DNA of 64,000 bases from Labilibaculum sp. DW002 (lineage in GTDB: Bacteria; Bacteroidota; Bacteroidia; Bacteroidales; Marinifilaceae), in NCBI RefSeq assembly GCF_029029525.1, contig NZ_JAKJSC010000002.1:496001-560000 (forward strand). Reading direction: 5' to 3'. Positions 55,817-64,000 of the stretch are shown piece by piece. Position 1 is the first letter of the stretch. The number at the start of each line of letters is the position of its first letter. Below the pieces are notes generated by a model, which saw only the letters and a list, made by a program, of their open reading frames with translations, searched no databases and had not been told where the DNA came from. The translations under genes and the position numbers were made by a program.

Positions 55817-57394
55817 ATGAAACTAAAATATTCTACATTTTTCACTCTTCTTATTGGTGGCGTTTTGCTTTGTCTGGCTTCATGCTCTACTAAAGCTAAG
55901 AATGAAAACAAACCAAATATTGTAATCATTTATACTGATGATCAGGGCTATGGAGACGTGAGTGCACTAAATCCAGAGGCTAAATTTAAAACGCCTAATA
56001 TGGATAAATTGGCCAACGAAGGGGTCGTTTTTACTGATGGACATAGTAGTGATGCAGTGTGTACGCCTTCAAGATATACATTGTTAACAGGGCGTTATAG
56101 TTGGAGAACATCCTTGAAAAAAGGAGTTTTAAGAGCAGATGGCCCTTGTTTAATAGAAAAAGATCGAATGACTATTGCCAGCATGCTAAAGGAGCAAGGT
56201 TACAATACCGCTATGGTTGGAAAATGGCATCTGCAAATGGAGTTTGAAGGGAAGAGGGGCGAAGGTCGCGATTGGTCGAAACCATTTACTGATGGACCTA
56301 TCGAAAAAGGATTTGATTACTTTTTTGGAGTACCAGCATCTATGAATTTTGGTGTATTAACTTTCTTGGAGAATGATAAAGTTCTCGATCCGCCAATCTT
56401 GTATACCAAAAAGAAAATGGATGTCACTCCTCGAACTTACCGAATGACACCTCCATTCAAAAATGAAATAGCAAAAGGGCACGTTGAGGTGGCTCCTTCT
56501 TTTAATGATGAAATAGTATTGGAGAAATTTGCAGAAAAAGCGGTGGATTACATTAATAAATCAGCCGAAGCCGCTAAGAATGGCAAACCTTTCTTTTTGT
56601 ATTTCCCCTTAACCAGCCCGCATTTACCTCATTGTACACATCCCGAATTTCAAGGGCTTAGTGCATGTGGTAATTATGGCGATTTTATGATGGAAACAGA
56701 TTATAGAGTTGGTCAGGTACTAAAAGCCTTAAAAGAAAATGGTTTAGAGGAAAATACCTTAGTTATTTTTTCATCGGATAATGGTGCTGAAAGCAATTAT
56801 GCATATCAGCGCGATACTTACGAGCATTATTCTTGCATGAATTTTAAAGGGGGAAAACGAGATATCTATGAAGGCGGACATCGAGTACCTTTTTTAATGC
56901 GATGGCCCAAAGTTATTAAAGCAGGTAGTAAGGTGAATGTTCCTGTTTGTCAATCGGATTATTTAGCAACCATAGCTGATATTGTAGGTGTTTCGATTCC
57001 CGAAAATGCTGCAGAAGATAGCTACAGTTTGTTGCCACTTATAACGAATGAAAGCTCCGAAGAATATCAATCATACAGAACAGTAATTCACCACTCTTTC
57101 GCCGGGCATTTTGCCATTCGTCAAGGGAAATGGAAATTAAATATGTTGAGAGGTTCAGGAGGTTCGTTAAAGCCTAAACTTTTTGAGCCAGCAGAAGGTG
57201 AAGCTACTTACGAATTATACGATATCGAAAATGATCCTTCAGAAAGGACCAATTTGTATTTCGAGTATCCGGAAGTCGTTGAGAAACTGAAAAAGGAAAT
57301 TACTGCCATCATTAAAAATGGACGATCAACACTAGGTGCACCTCAGGAATTTGTAAAGGAAGACTGGGAACAAGTTACTTGGATGGATTTTTAA
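55817..57394 (+). CDS. Formylglycine sulfatase (S1, arylsulfatase-A-like), lipoprotein
   Basis: 525 residues from the ATG at 55817, which starts a proper lipoprotein signal (LASC, C23). The frame is open back to 55766, but that N-terminus is hydrophilic. The core has KPNIVIIYTDDQGYGDVSAL, CTPSRYTLLTGRYSWR (C82), VGKWHLQMEF, TSPHLPHC and FSSDNGAESNYAYQRD. The sequence between GKWHL and the late His is long and holds an extra segment (DVTPRTYRMTPPFKNEI) not seen in the others. It may act on a larger oligosaccharide. The adjacent gene at 57420 is a beta-helix protein. The sulfate position is not assigned. Confidence 0.94.
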   Translation: MKLKYSTFFTLLIGGVLLCLASCSTKAKNENKPNIVIIYTDDQGYGDVSALNPEAKFKTPNMDKLANEGVVFTDGHSSDAVCTPSRYTLLTGRYSWRTSLKKGVLRADGPCLIEKDRMTIASMLKEQGYNTAMVGKWHLQMEFEGKRGEGRDWSKPFTDGPIEKGFDYFFGVPASMNFGVLTFLENDKVLDPPILYTKKKMDVTPRTYRMTPPFKNEIAKGHVEVAPSFNDEIVLEKFAEKAVDYINKSAEAAKNGKPFFLYFPLTSPHLPHCTHPEFQGLSACGNYGDFMMETDYRVGQVLKALKENGLEENTLVIFSSDNGAESNYAYQRDTYEHYSCMNFKGGKRDIYEGGHRVPFLMRWPKVIKAGSKVNVPVCQSDYLATIADIVGVSIPENAAEDSYSLLPLITNESSEEYQSYRTVIHHSFAGHFAIRQGKWKLNMLRGSGGSLKPKLFEPAEGEATYELYDIENDPSERTNLYFEYPEVVEKLKKEITAIIKNGRSTLGAPQEFVKEDWEQVTWMDF

Positions 57395-57419
57395 ATTTAA
57401 AGAAGATATGACAACTAAA

Positions 57420-58556
57420 ATGCTTAAAAATAGAATTATAGCAAGTATTCTTGCCGTGATGTTGCTTGCATCATGCACTGAAACTAAGTCTGCTTTTACC
57501 AAGGTGACAATTGAATCTGAAGTAGATTCAATCATGACTGCCAAATGGGGAAACGATTTTAAACATGCTGATTATCCACAGCAATGGCTTGATAATGTTA
57601 TTGCAGTTGAACCCAATGAAGCGATTCAAGCTGCTATTGATAAGGCAAGTGAAGCTGGTGGAGGGATTGTCTTTTTAAAAGAAGGTGTACATATTCTAGA
57701 TAGTACTATTACTTTAAAAAGCAATGTGACAATTCTTGGAGAAGGTAGAGACAAGACAATCATTCAACAAGGAGTCAAGCTTGATGAGGCAGCATTTAAT
57801 GTAGAGGCAAAACCAACAATTACCGATGTATTAATAAAAGATCTGACTCTAAAAGGAACAAGAAGCGGTAAAGTAAATGGAATACTTATTCGTGGAAGAA
57901 ATGAAAACAGGCATAAACGATTTATGCTTCAAAATATTGATGTTACCGATTGGTCAGCGCAAGGGGTACATATTAAACGAACCAACCATATTATCATGGA
58001 TAATTGCAATTTCCAGTTTAATGGTTCTCATGGAGGTTTGTATCACAATTGCTACTTTTTATACAACAAATATATTTTGCAAAGTGATTTAGATATGTCT
58101 TTTCCCCTAAAAGGGAAGGGATGTAAATATACGTCTTGCGAGTTTGTATTGGCACAGCGATGTACCATAAAAGATACCAAAACCAATGGGATTCAGGCTG
58201 ATCATGAAGAAGCAGGCTATGTTTTTTTTCATAAATATCACATTTCGGGCTGTGAGCGTGTGGCTTTGTGGTTTCCATGCGAGGATTATTACGACAAATT
58301 CACCTACAAGGAAGATCCAAAATATGCACCACAAAAAATTATTCTGAACCGTTGCGAAGTAGTAAATAATACTTGGGGTGCCATGTGGCGTGCAGTGAAT
58401 GATTCCTATGTGATAAATAGTCATTTTTCCAATAAGAAAATTGATATGGGCTTGTTGAAGTGTAATGTGCAAATGGAAAAAAGCATCTTCGAAAAAGGAA
58501 ATAAGAATTATACCGATGTAAAACAATGGCCAGAAGATGTGAAGATCTTGTGGTAA
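57420..58556 (+). CDS. Pectate-lyase-3-like right-handed beta-helix lipoprotein, function unknown
   Basis: 378 residues from the ATG at 57420 (the ATG at 57408 adds four residues). A lipobox LLASC (C19) is followed by the Pectate_lyase_3-type opening: EAIQAAIDKASEAGGGIVFL, then a TILGEGRDKTIIQQG-style turn. Helix coils run through IKDLTLKGTRSGKVNGILIR, VHIKRTNHIIMDNCNFQFNG and ILNRCEVVNNTWGAMWR. A segment with GIQADHEEAGYVFFHKYHIS carries two His and two acids that could form an active site, but I recognise no family. It may be a lyase, an epimerase-like enzyme or a hydrolase. It sits 26 bp after a sulfatase and 14 bp before an esterase, so its role is probably in the same pathway. Confidence 0.65.
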   Translation: MLKNRIIASILAVMLLASCTETKSAFTKVTIESEVDSIMTAKWGNDFKHADYPQQWLDNVIAVEPNEAIQAAIDKASEAGGGIVFLKEGVHILDSTITLKSNVTILGEGRDKTIIQQGVKLDEAAFNVEAKPTITDVLIKDLTLKGTRSGKVNGILIRGRNENRHKRFMLQNIDVTDWSAQGVHIKRTNHIIMDNCNFQFNGSHGGLYHNCYFLYNKYILQSDLDMSFPLKGKGCKYTSCEFVLAQRCTIKDTKTNGIQADHEEAGYVFFHKYHISGCERVALWFPCEDYYDKFTYKEDPKYAPQKIILNRCEVVNNTWGAMWRAVNDSYVINSHFSNKKIDMGLLKCNVQMEKSIFEKGNKNYTDVKQWPEDVKILW

Positions 58557-58569
58557 ATAAACATACATT

Positions 58570-59448
58570 ATGAGACATTTTGTACTATTAATTATATTTG
58601 ATTTACTTGTATCTAGCAGCCTGAAAGCACAGGAAACAGATGTTCTTAAGATGGACCATGAGCAAGAACAAGTTTTCGAATTAACCTATAAAGTTATCGA
58701 TAGTGTAGAATTGAATATGACTCTTAGGTATCCTGCTAATTTTAAAAAATCAAAGAAATACCCCACCATTATCTTCTTTTTTGGTGGCGGATGGAATGGT
58801 GGAACAACCAAACAATTTGAGCCTCAGGCAAAATATTTTGCAACAAGAGGAATGGTAACAGTATTGGTTGATTATCGTGTTAAATCGAGACACAAAACCA
58901 CGCCTTATGAGGCTGTGGCCGATGCCAAGTCGGCAGTTCGTTTTTTGCGTAAACATGCCAAAGAATTGAATATTGATCCTAAAAAGATTGCCGCTTCAGG
59001 TGGATCTGCCGGTGGACATTTAGCAGCGGTTTGTGGTAATTGTCCCACATTAGATGAAGATGGCGAGGATTTAACAATCAGTTCTAGAGCCAATGCCTTG
59101 GTTTTGTTTAATCCTGTTTTTGACAATGGTCCTGAAGGATTTTGTTATGATCGAATGGGGGATCGGTGGCCGGAGATTTCTCCAGCGCACAACATTAAAA
59201 AAGGAGCCCCACCAACCATTGTATTTTTAGGACGGGAAGACCATTTAATTCCTGTTTCAATTGCCGAAAATTACAAAGTGAAAATGGATGAAGTTGACAG
59301 TCGCTGTGACTTGCACTTGTACGATGGGGCTGGACATGGCTTTTTTAACAATTATAAATATGATGGTAAGTTTTACAAACTTACGATGAGAGAAACCGAC
59401 TTGTTTTTACGCTCATTAAAGTATTTAAAAGGAGAACCTAGCATTTAA
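58570..59448 (+). CDS. Alpha/beta-hydrolase esterase (BD-FAE/acetyl-esterase-like), secreted
   Basis: 292 residues, with signal ending near LKAQ. The oxyanion region is FFGGGWNGGT, the nucleophile elbow is GGSAGGH (S146), the acid lies in FLGREDHLIP, and the His in GAGHGFFN. This is the layout of the esterase/lipase group that holds acetyl-xylan and feruloyl esterases. A role in removing ester groups from glycans is likely, given two further esterase genes close by. The gap to the sulfatase at 59452 is only 3 bp, so they are probably translated together. Confidence 0.88.
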   Translation: MRHFVLLIIFDLLVSSSLKAQETDVLKMDHEQEQVFELTYKVIDSVELNMTLRYPANFKKSKKYPTIIFFFGGGWNGGTTKQFEPQAKYFATRGMVTVLVDYRVKSRHKTTPYEAVADAKSAVRFLRKHAKELNIDPKKIAASGGSAGGHLAAVCGNCPTLDEDGEDLTISSRANALVLFNPVFDNGPEGFCYDRMGDRWPEISPAHNIKKGAPPTIVFLGREDHLIPVSIAENYKVKMDEVDSRCDLHLYDGAGHGFFNNYKYDGKFYKLTMRETDLFLRSLKYLKGEPSI

Positions 59449-59451
59449 AAT

Positions 59452-61245
59452 ATGAAAACAAATTCTACATTACTATTCGTCCTGATTCTAAGTCTTGTTA
59501 TTTCACAGAAATTAAAGGCCGAGAACAAGCAGAAGCAGAAGCCAAATATCGTTTTTGTCATTACTGATGATCAGGGAATGGGTGATTTAGCATGTACAGG
59601 AAATCCTTACATAAAAACGCCAAATATTGATGAATTTTATTCCGATGCGGTGAGACTTACCAATTACCATGTTTCTACTACATGTGCGCCAACTCGTTCC
59701 TCAATTATGTCGGGTCGTCATTGTAATCGTGTAAATGTATACCACACAATCGCAGGGCGCTCATTGCTTTACGATGATGAGGTGATTTTGCCACAGGTGC
59801 TAGCACAAAATGGATACACCAATGCCATGTATGGAAAATGGCACTTGGGTGACAATTATCCATATCGTCCTGAAGACCGAGGATTTCATGAAGTTGTTCG
59901 TCATGGAGCTGGAGGTATTGGTCAGGGACCAGATTATTGGATGAATGACTATTTTGATGATACGTATTGGCACAACGGCGAAGAGCAAAAATACGAAGGA
60001 TATTGTACCGATGTATTCTTTTCTGAAGCTATGAATTTTATTGAATCCAATAAGGATAAACCTTTCTTTTGCTACATAGCTACCAACGCGCCTCATGCTC
60101 CTTACAATCTTCCAAAGGAATATTACGACATGTATCAGGGGAAGAAGTTTGAGAAACTAGATCCTAGACTTCGCCGCTTTTATGGCATGATTACCAATAT
60201 GGACGATAATTTTAAAAAGCTAGAGCAAAAGCTCGATGAATTGGACTTAACGGATAACACCATCCTCATTTTCACTACTGATAATGGAACTTCAGCAGGT
60301 CGTTCAATTTATAATGCTGGACTAAAAGGTGGAAAAGGAAGCCAATACGATGGTGGTCATCGTGTTCCATTATTTATTCGTTGGCCCAATGGAGAGTTAA
60401 CGGGAGGAAAAGACATTGACAAACTAGTGGCACACTACGATTTATTGCCCACTTTCGTGGATTTACTAGGACTCGATTTTAATCCAATAAAACCTTTGGA
60501 TGGAAAGAGTCTGAAACCCCTTTTGAAGGAAGAAAATCCGCAATGGGCAAATCGTATTTTATACATGGATACCCAACGTGAGCAAAACCTGATCAAGTAC
60601 AAGAAGTACACCGTGATGGACGAAAATTGGCGTTTGGTAGATGGAGATAAATTATACAACATTACTGAAGATAGAGGCCAGGATAACAACATTATTGATT
60701 CTCATCCTGAAGTTGCAGCTCGCTTGGTAGAGGGATATGAACGCTGGTGGCAATCGTTTATGGATGATGGAGTTGATGAGCGTTATGCATATATAAAAGT
60801 TGGTTCTCCGAAAGAAAATCCAAGCAAGATATGCCCTCATGATTTAATTATTGGTCGTTATCAGCCTGTATGGCATCAAAATGGCGCAATACAAGGAGCA
60901 CAATCCGGTGGTTGCTGGAAAATTGAGTTTGTTAAAAGTGGTGAATACACAATTACCCTGCGTCGATTTCCTCGTGAAAGTGGTTTAGCAATTAATGCTA
61001 CTTTTCCTGCTCAACAAAAAAGAATAGAATTGGATAAAACAGCACCAGAAGGAGTGAAGAATGACTTTACGGAAGCTCTTTTATATGTTGCGGGAATTAC
61101 CAAATCTGAAGAAATAAAAAAAGGACAAGAGGAAGTTACTTTCAAGTGTAAAATTCCTGTTGGGAAATACGACATGGAGGCACAACTAATTGATGAAGGA
61201 AATCATGTTCATCCTGCTTACTATGTCTACATCGAAAAACTGTAG
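59452..61245 (+). CDS. Formylglycine sulfatase with C-terminal beta-sandwich, secreted
   Basis: 597 residues; a paralogue of the sulfatase at 47815. Shared blocks are KPNIVFVITDDQGMGDLACT, CAPTRSSIMSGRH (C78), YGKWHLGDNYPYRPEDRGFH and GGIGQGPDYWMNDYFDDTYW, then FTTDNGTSAGR. The C-terminal beta-module from ~residue 480 includes SGGCWKIEFVKSGEYTITLR and RFPRESGLAIN. The N-terminus is a Sec signal without lipobox, so unlike 47815 it may be soluble in the periplasm or released. The two similar enzymes in separate cellular places may treat the polymer and its oligosaccharides in turn. It follows an esterase by 3 bp, and a second esterase lies downstream. Confidence 0.94.
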   Translation: MKTNSTLLFVLILSLVISQKLKAENKQKQKPNIVFVITDDQGMGDLACTGNPYIKTPNIDEFYSDAVRLTNYHVSTTCAPTRSSIMSGRHCNRVNVYHTIAGRSLLYDDEVILPQVLAQNGYTNAMYGKWHLGDNYPYRPEDRGFHEVVRHGAGGIGQGPDYWMNDYFDDTYWHNGEEQKYEGYCTDVFFSEAMNFIESNKDKPFFCYIATNAPHAPYNLPKEYYDMYQGKKFEKLDPRLRRFYGMITNMDDNFKKLEQKLDELDLTDNTILIFTTDNGTSAGRSIYNAGLKGGKGSQYDGGHRVPLFIRWPNGELTGGKDIDKLVAHYDLLPTFVDLLGLDFNPIKPLDGKSLKPLLKEENPQWANRILYMDTQREQNLIKYKKYTVMDENWRLVDGDKLYNITEDRGQDNNIIDSHPEVAARLVEGYERWWQSFMDDGVDERYAYIKVGSPKENPSKICPHDLIIGRYQPVWHQNGAIQGAQSGGCWKIEFVKSGEYTITLRRFPRESGLAINATFPAQQKRIELDKTAPEGVKNDFTEALLYVAGITKSEEIKKGQEEVTFKCKIPVGKYDMEAQLIDEGNHVHPAYYVYIEKL

Positions 61246-61292
61246 TTAAGTTCGTGTTTTATATTATAGATTTTAAACGATTTTTTTAGGTT

Positions 61293-62216
61293 ATGCGCAG
61301 AGTATTATACATCGCAATTTTTCTTTTCAGCTCATCTTTTATGTATGGGCAAAATGTTTCAGAACTTGAACTACTAAAGGGTTTTAACCATAAGGAAACG
61401 GTGGTTTATAAAATGGTGGATGGCGTTGAATTAAACATGGATATTTTCTATCCTGATGCTGCTAAAATGAAGGAAAAAAATCCTTGGATGATACACGTGC
61501 ATGGTGGTGGCTGGGCTGGAGGTAGTAAATACAAGATTTTAAAACCACGTTTTCTGTCTACTTTGCATACACTTGTTGATAGTGGTGTTGTGTGTGTGAG
61601 CATAGAGTACCGAAAAGCCCAGGGTAGTTCTAATGCCTACGATGCTGCAGTTGATGCTAAAGATGCCACTCGTTTTCTCCTGAAAAATGCAGAAAAATTT
61701 AAATTAGATAAGGAGAAATATGGTATTTGGGGTGGTTCAGCTGGAGGACATCTAAGCTTAGTGACTGCTTTAGGATCAGATTCTGATTTTCAGGGAGATT
61801 CGCACTTGGCAGATATTTCCACCCGATATAAATGTGTAGTCTCTTATTTTCCTTTTACCTCATGCTTGAATCCTGATTTAAGACCAGGTTCTATTTTTGA
61901 AGATGAAACCCGGTTTGTGCGTCTTTTAGGTGCGCCATTAAATGAGAAACCAAAATTGGCCCATTTACTCAGTCCTACTCAACTTTTAAAAGAAACGAGT
62001 TCTCCAATACTATTAATTCATGGAGATAAGGATAAAATACTTCCAATTAGCAACTCTCTTTATATGATGGAGGTGGCAAAAAAGAAAAATGCAGATGTTC
62101 AATTGTTAACGATTAAAAATGCTGGGCATTGTTTTAAGGGTTCAAACATTTCACCTTCGATGGAGGATCTTAATAATTATTCTGCCAAGTATATTCTTTC
62201 CCATTTGAAAGACTAA
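61293..62216 (+). CDS. Alpha/beta-hydrolase esterase (acetyl-esterase-like), secreted
   Basis: 307 residues. A signal peptide (ending near YGQ) precedes HVHGGGWAGGS (oxyanion hole), WGGSAGGH (nucleophile S149), HGDKDKILPI (acid) and NAGHCFKG (His). It belongs to the same broad esterase group as the protein at 58570, but the two share little beyond the motifs. Their specificities may differ (for example acetyl versus other acyl groups, or chain position). It is the last gene before the strongest terminator in the window. Confidence 0.88.
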   Translation: MRRVLYIAIFLFSSSFMYGQNVSELELLKGFNHKETVVYKMVDGVELNMDIFYPDAAKMKEKNPWMIHVHGGGWAGGSKYKILKPRFLSTLHTLVDSGVVCVSIEYRKAQGSSNAYDAAVDAKDATRFLLKNAEKFKLDKEKYGIWGGSAGGHLSLVTALGSDSDFQGDSHLADISTRYKCVVSYFPFTSCLNPDLRPGSIFEDETRFVRLLGAPLNEKPKLAHLLSPTQLLKETSSPILLIHGDKDKILPISNSLYMMEVAKKKNADVQLLTIKNAGHCFKGSNISPSMEDLNNYSAKYILSHLKD

Positions 62217-62307
62217 GTGCATTAGAATGGAATAAAATGCTTTACTCAAATGAAGAATATAACTGTTGTTTTTTGAAATAAATTGAAAGGAATTGATAAA
62301 TAGTATG

Positions 62308-62346
62308 AAGCGAGATTGTTAGCTAAAGCTAACAATCTCGCTTTTT
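62308..62346 (+). terminator. Strong Rho-independent terminator
   Basis: AAGCGAGATTGTTAGC (62308-62323) and GCTAACAATCTCGCTT (62328-62343) form a perfect 16-bp stem with a TAAA loop, running into TTTTT. Stem, loop and T-run make it the best terminator in the window and mark the end of the block from 46362. Confidence 0.92.
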
Positions 62347-62460
62347 GTTGATTTTATAATAAATGCAACATTCGACCTATTTATTGGAATAAATTCTAGG
62401 TCTTTTAACGGCTACTTATAGCTATTTTGCGATTGTTAATATGGAAAAATTGTAATTTTT

Positions 62461-64000
62461 ATGAGAACATCTAAAAATAAGTTCACCTGGATATTTATTA
62501 CACTTGCGAGCATTATTTGCTCATGTACAAACCCAGAAGCGAAGAAAGAGTCTCTGGATATTTCTGCTTATTTGAAAGCAGGAGATAGCAAGCATATTTA
62601 TCCAACTGATGAGCAAATAGAAATGCTAAAAAAAGTGGTACCTGAGACTACTTTTATTCCTTCTCCACCAGCTTCTAATCGTCAGCACTGGAACAAAATT
62701 GCAAATACTGTAAAAGGGATAGACTATTTAGAAGAGGCCGTTTCGCTAATAGAAAAAGCACCTGAAGTACCTATTTCAGATGCAATATACCGCCGTGCCA
62801 ATAAAGAAGGGAACCGTGGCATATACAAGCCTCGATATTACCGTACAATGGACAGATTGGAGAAATACATTATTGGCGAGAGTATTGAAAATAAAGGACG
62901 ATTCATTCCTCAAATTGAAGTTTATATCGATTCAATTATGACTATGAAATCATGGATGCATCCTAATCATGATGATAATGAAAATACTGTACTGGAAGGA
63001 AAACGAGTATCAATTGATTTGGGAGCTCGAAAATTTGGCTTGGTATTAGCACTTGCTGATGCGCTATTAGAAGACAAATTACCTGATTCATTAAGAAAGG
63101 AAATTACTGCTCAGCTTAAGTGGCGCATAACAGATTCCTATTTGAAAAGTTGCAAGGAAATTAAATCCAAGAGTAATCATTGGATACGTAGTACTAGTAA
63201 TTGGAATTCTGTGTGCACCAGTGGAACTATTTTTACCACCATTGTGGCTTCTGAAAAGTCAGATGAACGAATTGCAGCAATTGGTTGTGCTTTAAATAGC
63301 ATGGTGCATTATTTGTCTGGTTTTGGTGATGATGGCTATTGCTCTGAAGGAACTGGCTACTGGAATTACGGATTTGGGCATTATTTATACCTCGCAGAGA
63401 TATTAGATGACTATACGGATGGTAGAATAAACTTGTTTGAATTTAATAAACTAAGTAAGGTGGCTAATTTTCCTGAAACATTTCAAATACATGAAGGAAT
63501 GTACGCTCCTTTTGCTGATGGAGTAACTAGAATTAAGCCAGGTAGCGATAACTTCGCATATGCAATTGCAGCTAAACATTACGGTTCTAAAAAGCCATCG
63601 AAATTCATTCCTGATGAAGGGGTACAAACCTTAGTTGTTTGGAAGGATGGAGATGATTACACATCTACAAAGGATGATAAATCAAAATTGCCTGAGTATA
63701 CTTATTTTGATGATTTTGGCATTGTAATTTCAAGAGGTCAACAAGAAAATCCATTTTCAATAGCCATAAAAACGGGGCATAATGCTGAAAATCATAACCA
63801 CAGCGATGTGGGAAGTTATGTAGTCGTTTTAGATCAGGATTATGTGGCAGGTGATATTGGTGCTCCGTCGTATACTGCTGGAGCATTTTCCAAAAACAAT
63901 CCCGCGCGAAGTTCATGGGGACATCCTGTGCCAAGAATCAACAACACCTTACAGTCAAACGGAAGAGAGTTTCAAGGAAAAGTTCTTGCAGCAAGTTTTA
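62461..64000 (+). CDS. Heparinase II/III-fold polysaccharide lyase E, lipoprotein (partial, runs off the window)
   Basis: The frame opens at the ATG at 62461 and stays open to the last base (513 full codons), so the 3' end is outside the window. The lipobox is CSC (C22). After ~220 helical residues come STSNWNSVC (N247), SEGTGYWNYGFGHY (Y300) and GHNAENHNHSDVG (H445, H447, D449), the Asn, Tyr and His set of the heparinase II/III fold, in the classic HNHxD form. This is closer to oligo-alginate or heparin-type lyases than to lyases A-D. It lies after a strong terminator, so it probably has its own promoter. It is the fifth such lyase here, and likely acts on oligosaccharides at the membrane. 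Sub-family and substrate are not assignable. Confidence 0.85.
   Translation, partial: MRTSKNKFTWIFITLASIICSCTNPEAKKESLDISAYLKAGDSKHIYPTDEQIEMLKKVVPETTFIPSPPASNRQHWNKIANTVKGIDYLEEAVSLIEKAPEVPISDAIYRRANKEGNRGIYKPRYYRTMDRLEKYIIGESIENKGRFIPQIEVYIDSIMTMKSWMHPNHDDNENTVLEGKRVSIDLGARKFGLVLALADALLEDKLPDSLRKEITAQLKWRITDSYLKSCKEIKSKSNHWIRSTSNWNSVCTSGTIFTTIVASEKSDERIAAIGCALNSMVHYLSGFGDDGYCSEGTGYWNYGFGHYLYLAEILDDYTDGRINLFEFNKLSKVANFPETFQIHEGMYAPFADGVTRIKPGSDNFAYAIAAKHYGSKKPSKFIPDEGVQTLVVWKDGDDYTSTKDDKSKLPEYTYFDDFGIVISRGQQENPFSIAIKTGHNAENHNHSDVGSYVVVLDQDYVAGDIGAPSYTAGAFSKNNPARSSWGHPVPRINNTLQSNGREFQGKVLAASF

Noticed and set aside
1-64000. tRNA, rRNA, CRISPR array, insertion sequence or integrase
   Set aside because: Read for on both strands and none seen. 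Repeats found are only gene paralogues, hairpins and the 66-bp element.

Overview
This 64 kb window is the inside of one very large polysaccharide utilization locus (PUL) from an AT-rich member of the Bacteroidota. It opens with the last codons of a SusC-type TonB-dependent receptor and a SusD-type lipoprotein. Every gene I support lies on the + strand. Nearly all products carry a Sec or lipoprotein signal, and one carries a Tat-like signal. Shine-Dalgarno sites are not evident, as is usual in this phylum. Five formylglycine sulfatases and the mix of fucosidases, xylosidase-type enzymes and uronate lyases point to a marine strain (Marinilabiliales/Marinifilaceae- or Flavobacteriia-like). That placement is an inference, because no rRNA or other marker is present.

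Layout. 1-2134: end of susC, then susD. 2562-16686: GH88 unsaturated-uronyl hydrolase, heparinase-II/III-fold lyase A, GH30, GH39, DUF1961, a GH43/GH117-like propeller, GH29 and lyase B. These are split by four hairpins. 17021-46127: GH97, tandem lyases C and D, GH29, GH3 with an inserted PA14 domain, sulfatase, GH95, a triple-esterase fusion, a GH67/GH115-like unknown, GH31 with PA14, GH30, GH28, GH43 and DUF1080. This stretch ends in a perfect hairpin. 46362-62216: two sulfatases, GH120, GH29, two orphan beta-helix proteins, an SGNH esterase, two more sulfatases and two alpha/beta-hydrolase esterases. This block ends in the strongest terminator of the window. 62461-64000: the start of a fifth heparinase-fold lyase, cut by the window edge.

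How the genes may work together (inference). SusC/SusD would import oligosaccharides of a branched, sulfated, O-acylated polysaccharide. The sulfatases and up to six esterase centres would remove substituents. Three GH29 enzymes and one GH95 would remove fucose or L-galactose. GH120, GH39, GH43, GH3 and perhaps GH31 would remove xylose or arabinose. The five lyases would cleave at uronic acids and leave 4,5-unsaturated ends for GH88. The best guess at substrate is a xylose-, fucose- and uronate-containing sulfated glycan, such as a brown-algal fucoglucuronan or a microalgal exopolysaccharide. A fucosylated glycosaminoglycan is an alternative. No regulator, sulfatase-maturating enzyme or monosaccharide catabolic gene is visible.

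The most notable observations are the three-domain esterase fusion, the 66-bp element repeated upstream of two transcription blocks, a relic of a duplicated GH29 gene between two live genes, the five lyase paralogues, and several secreted proteins that fit no family I can name firmly.
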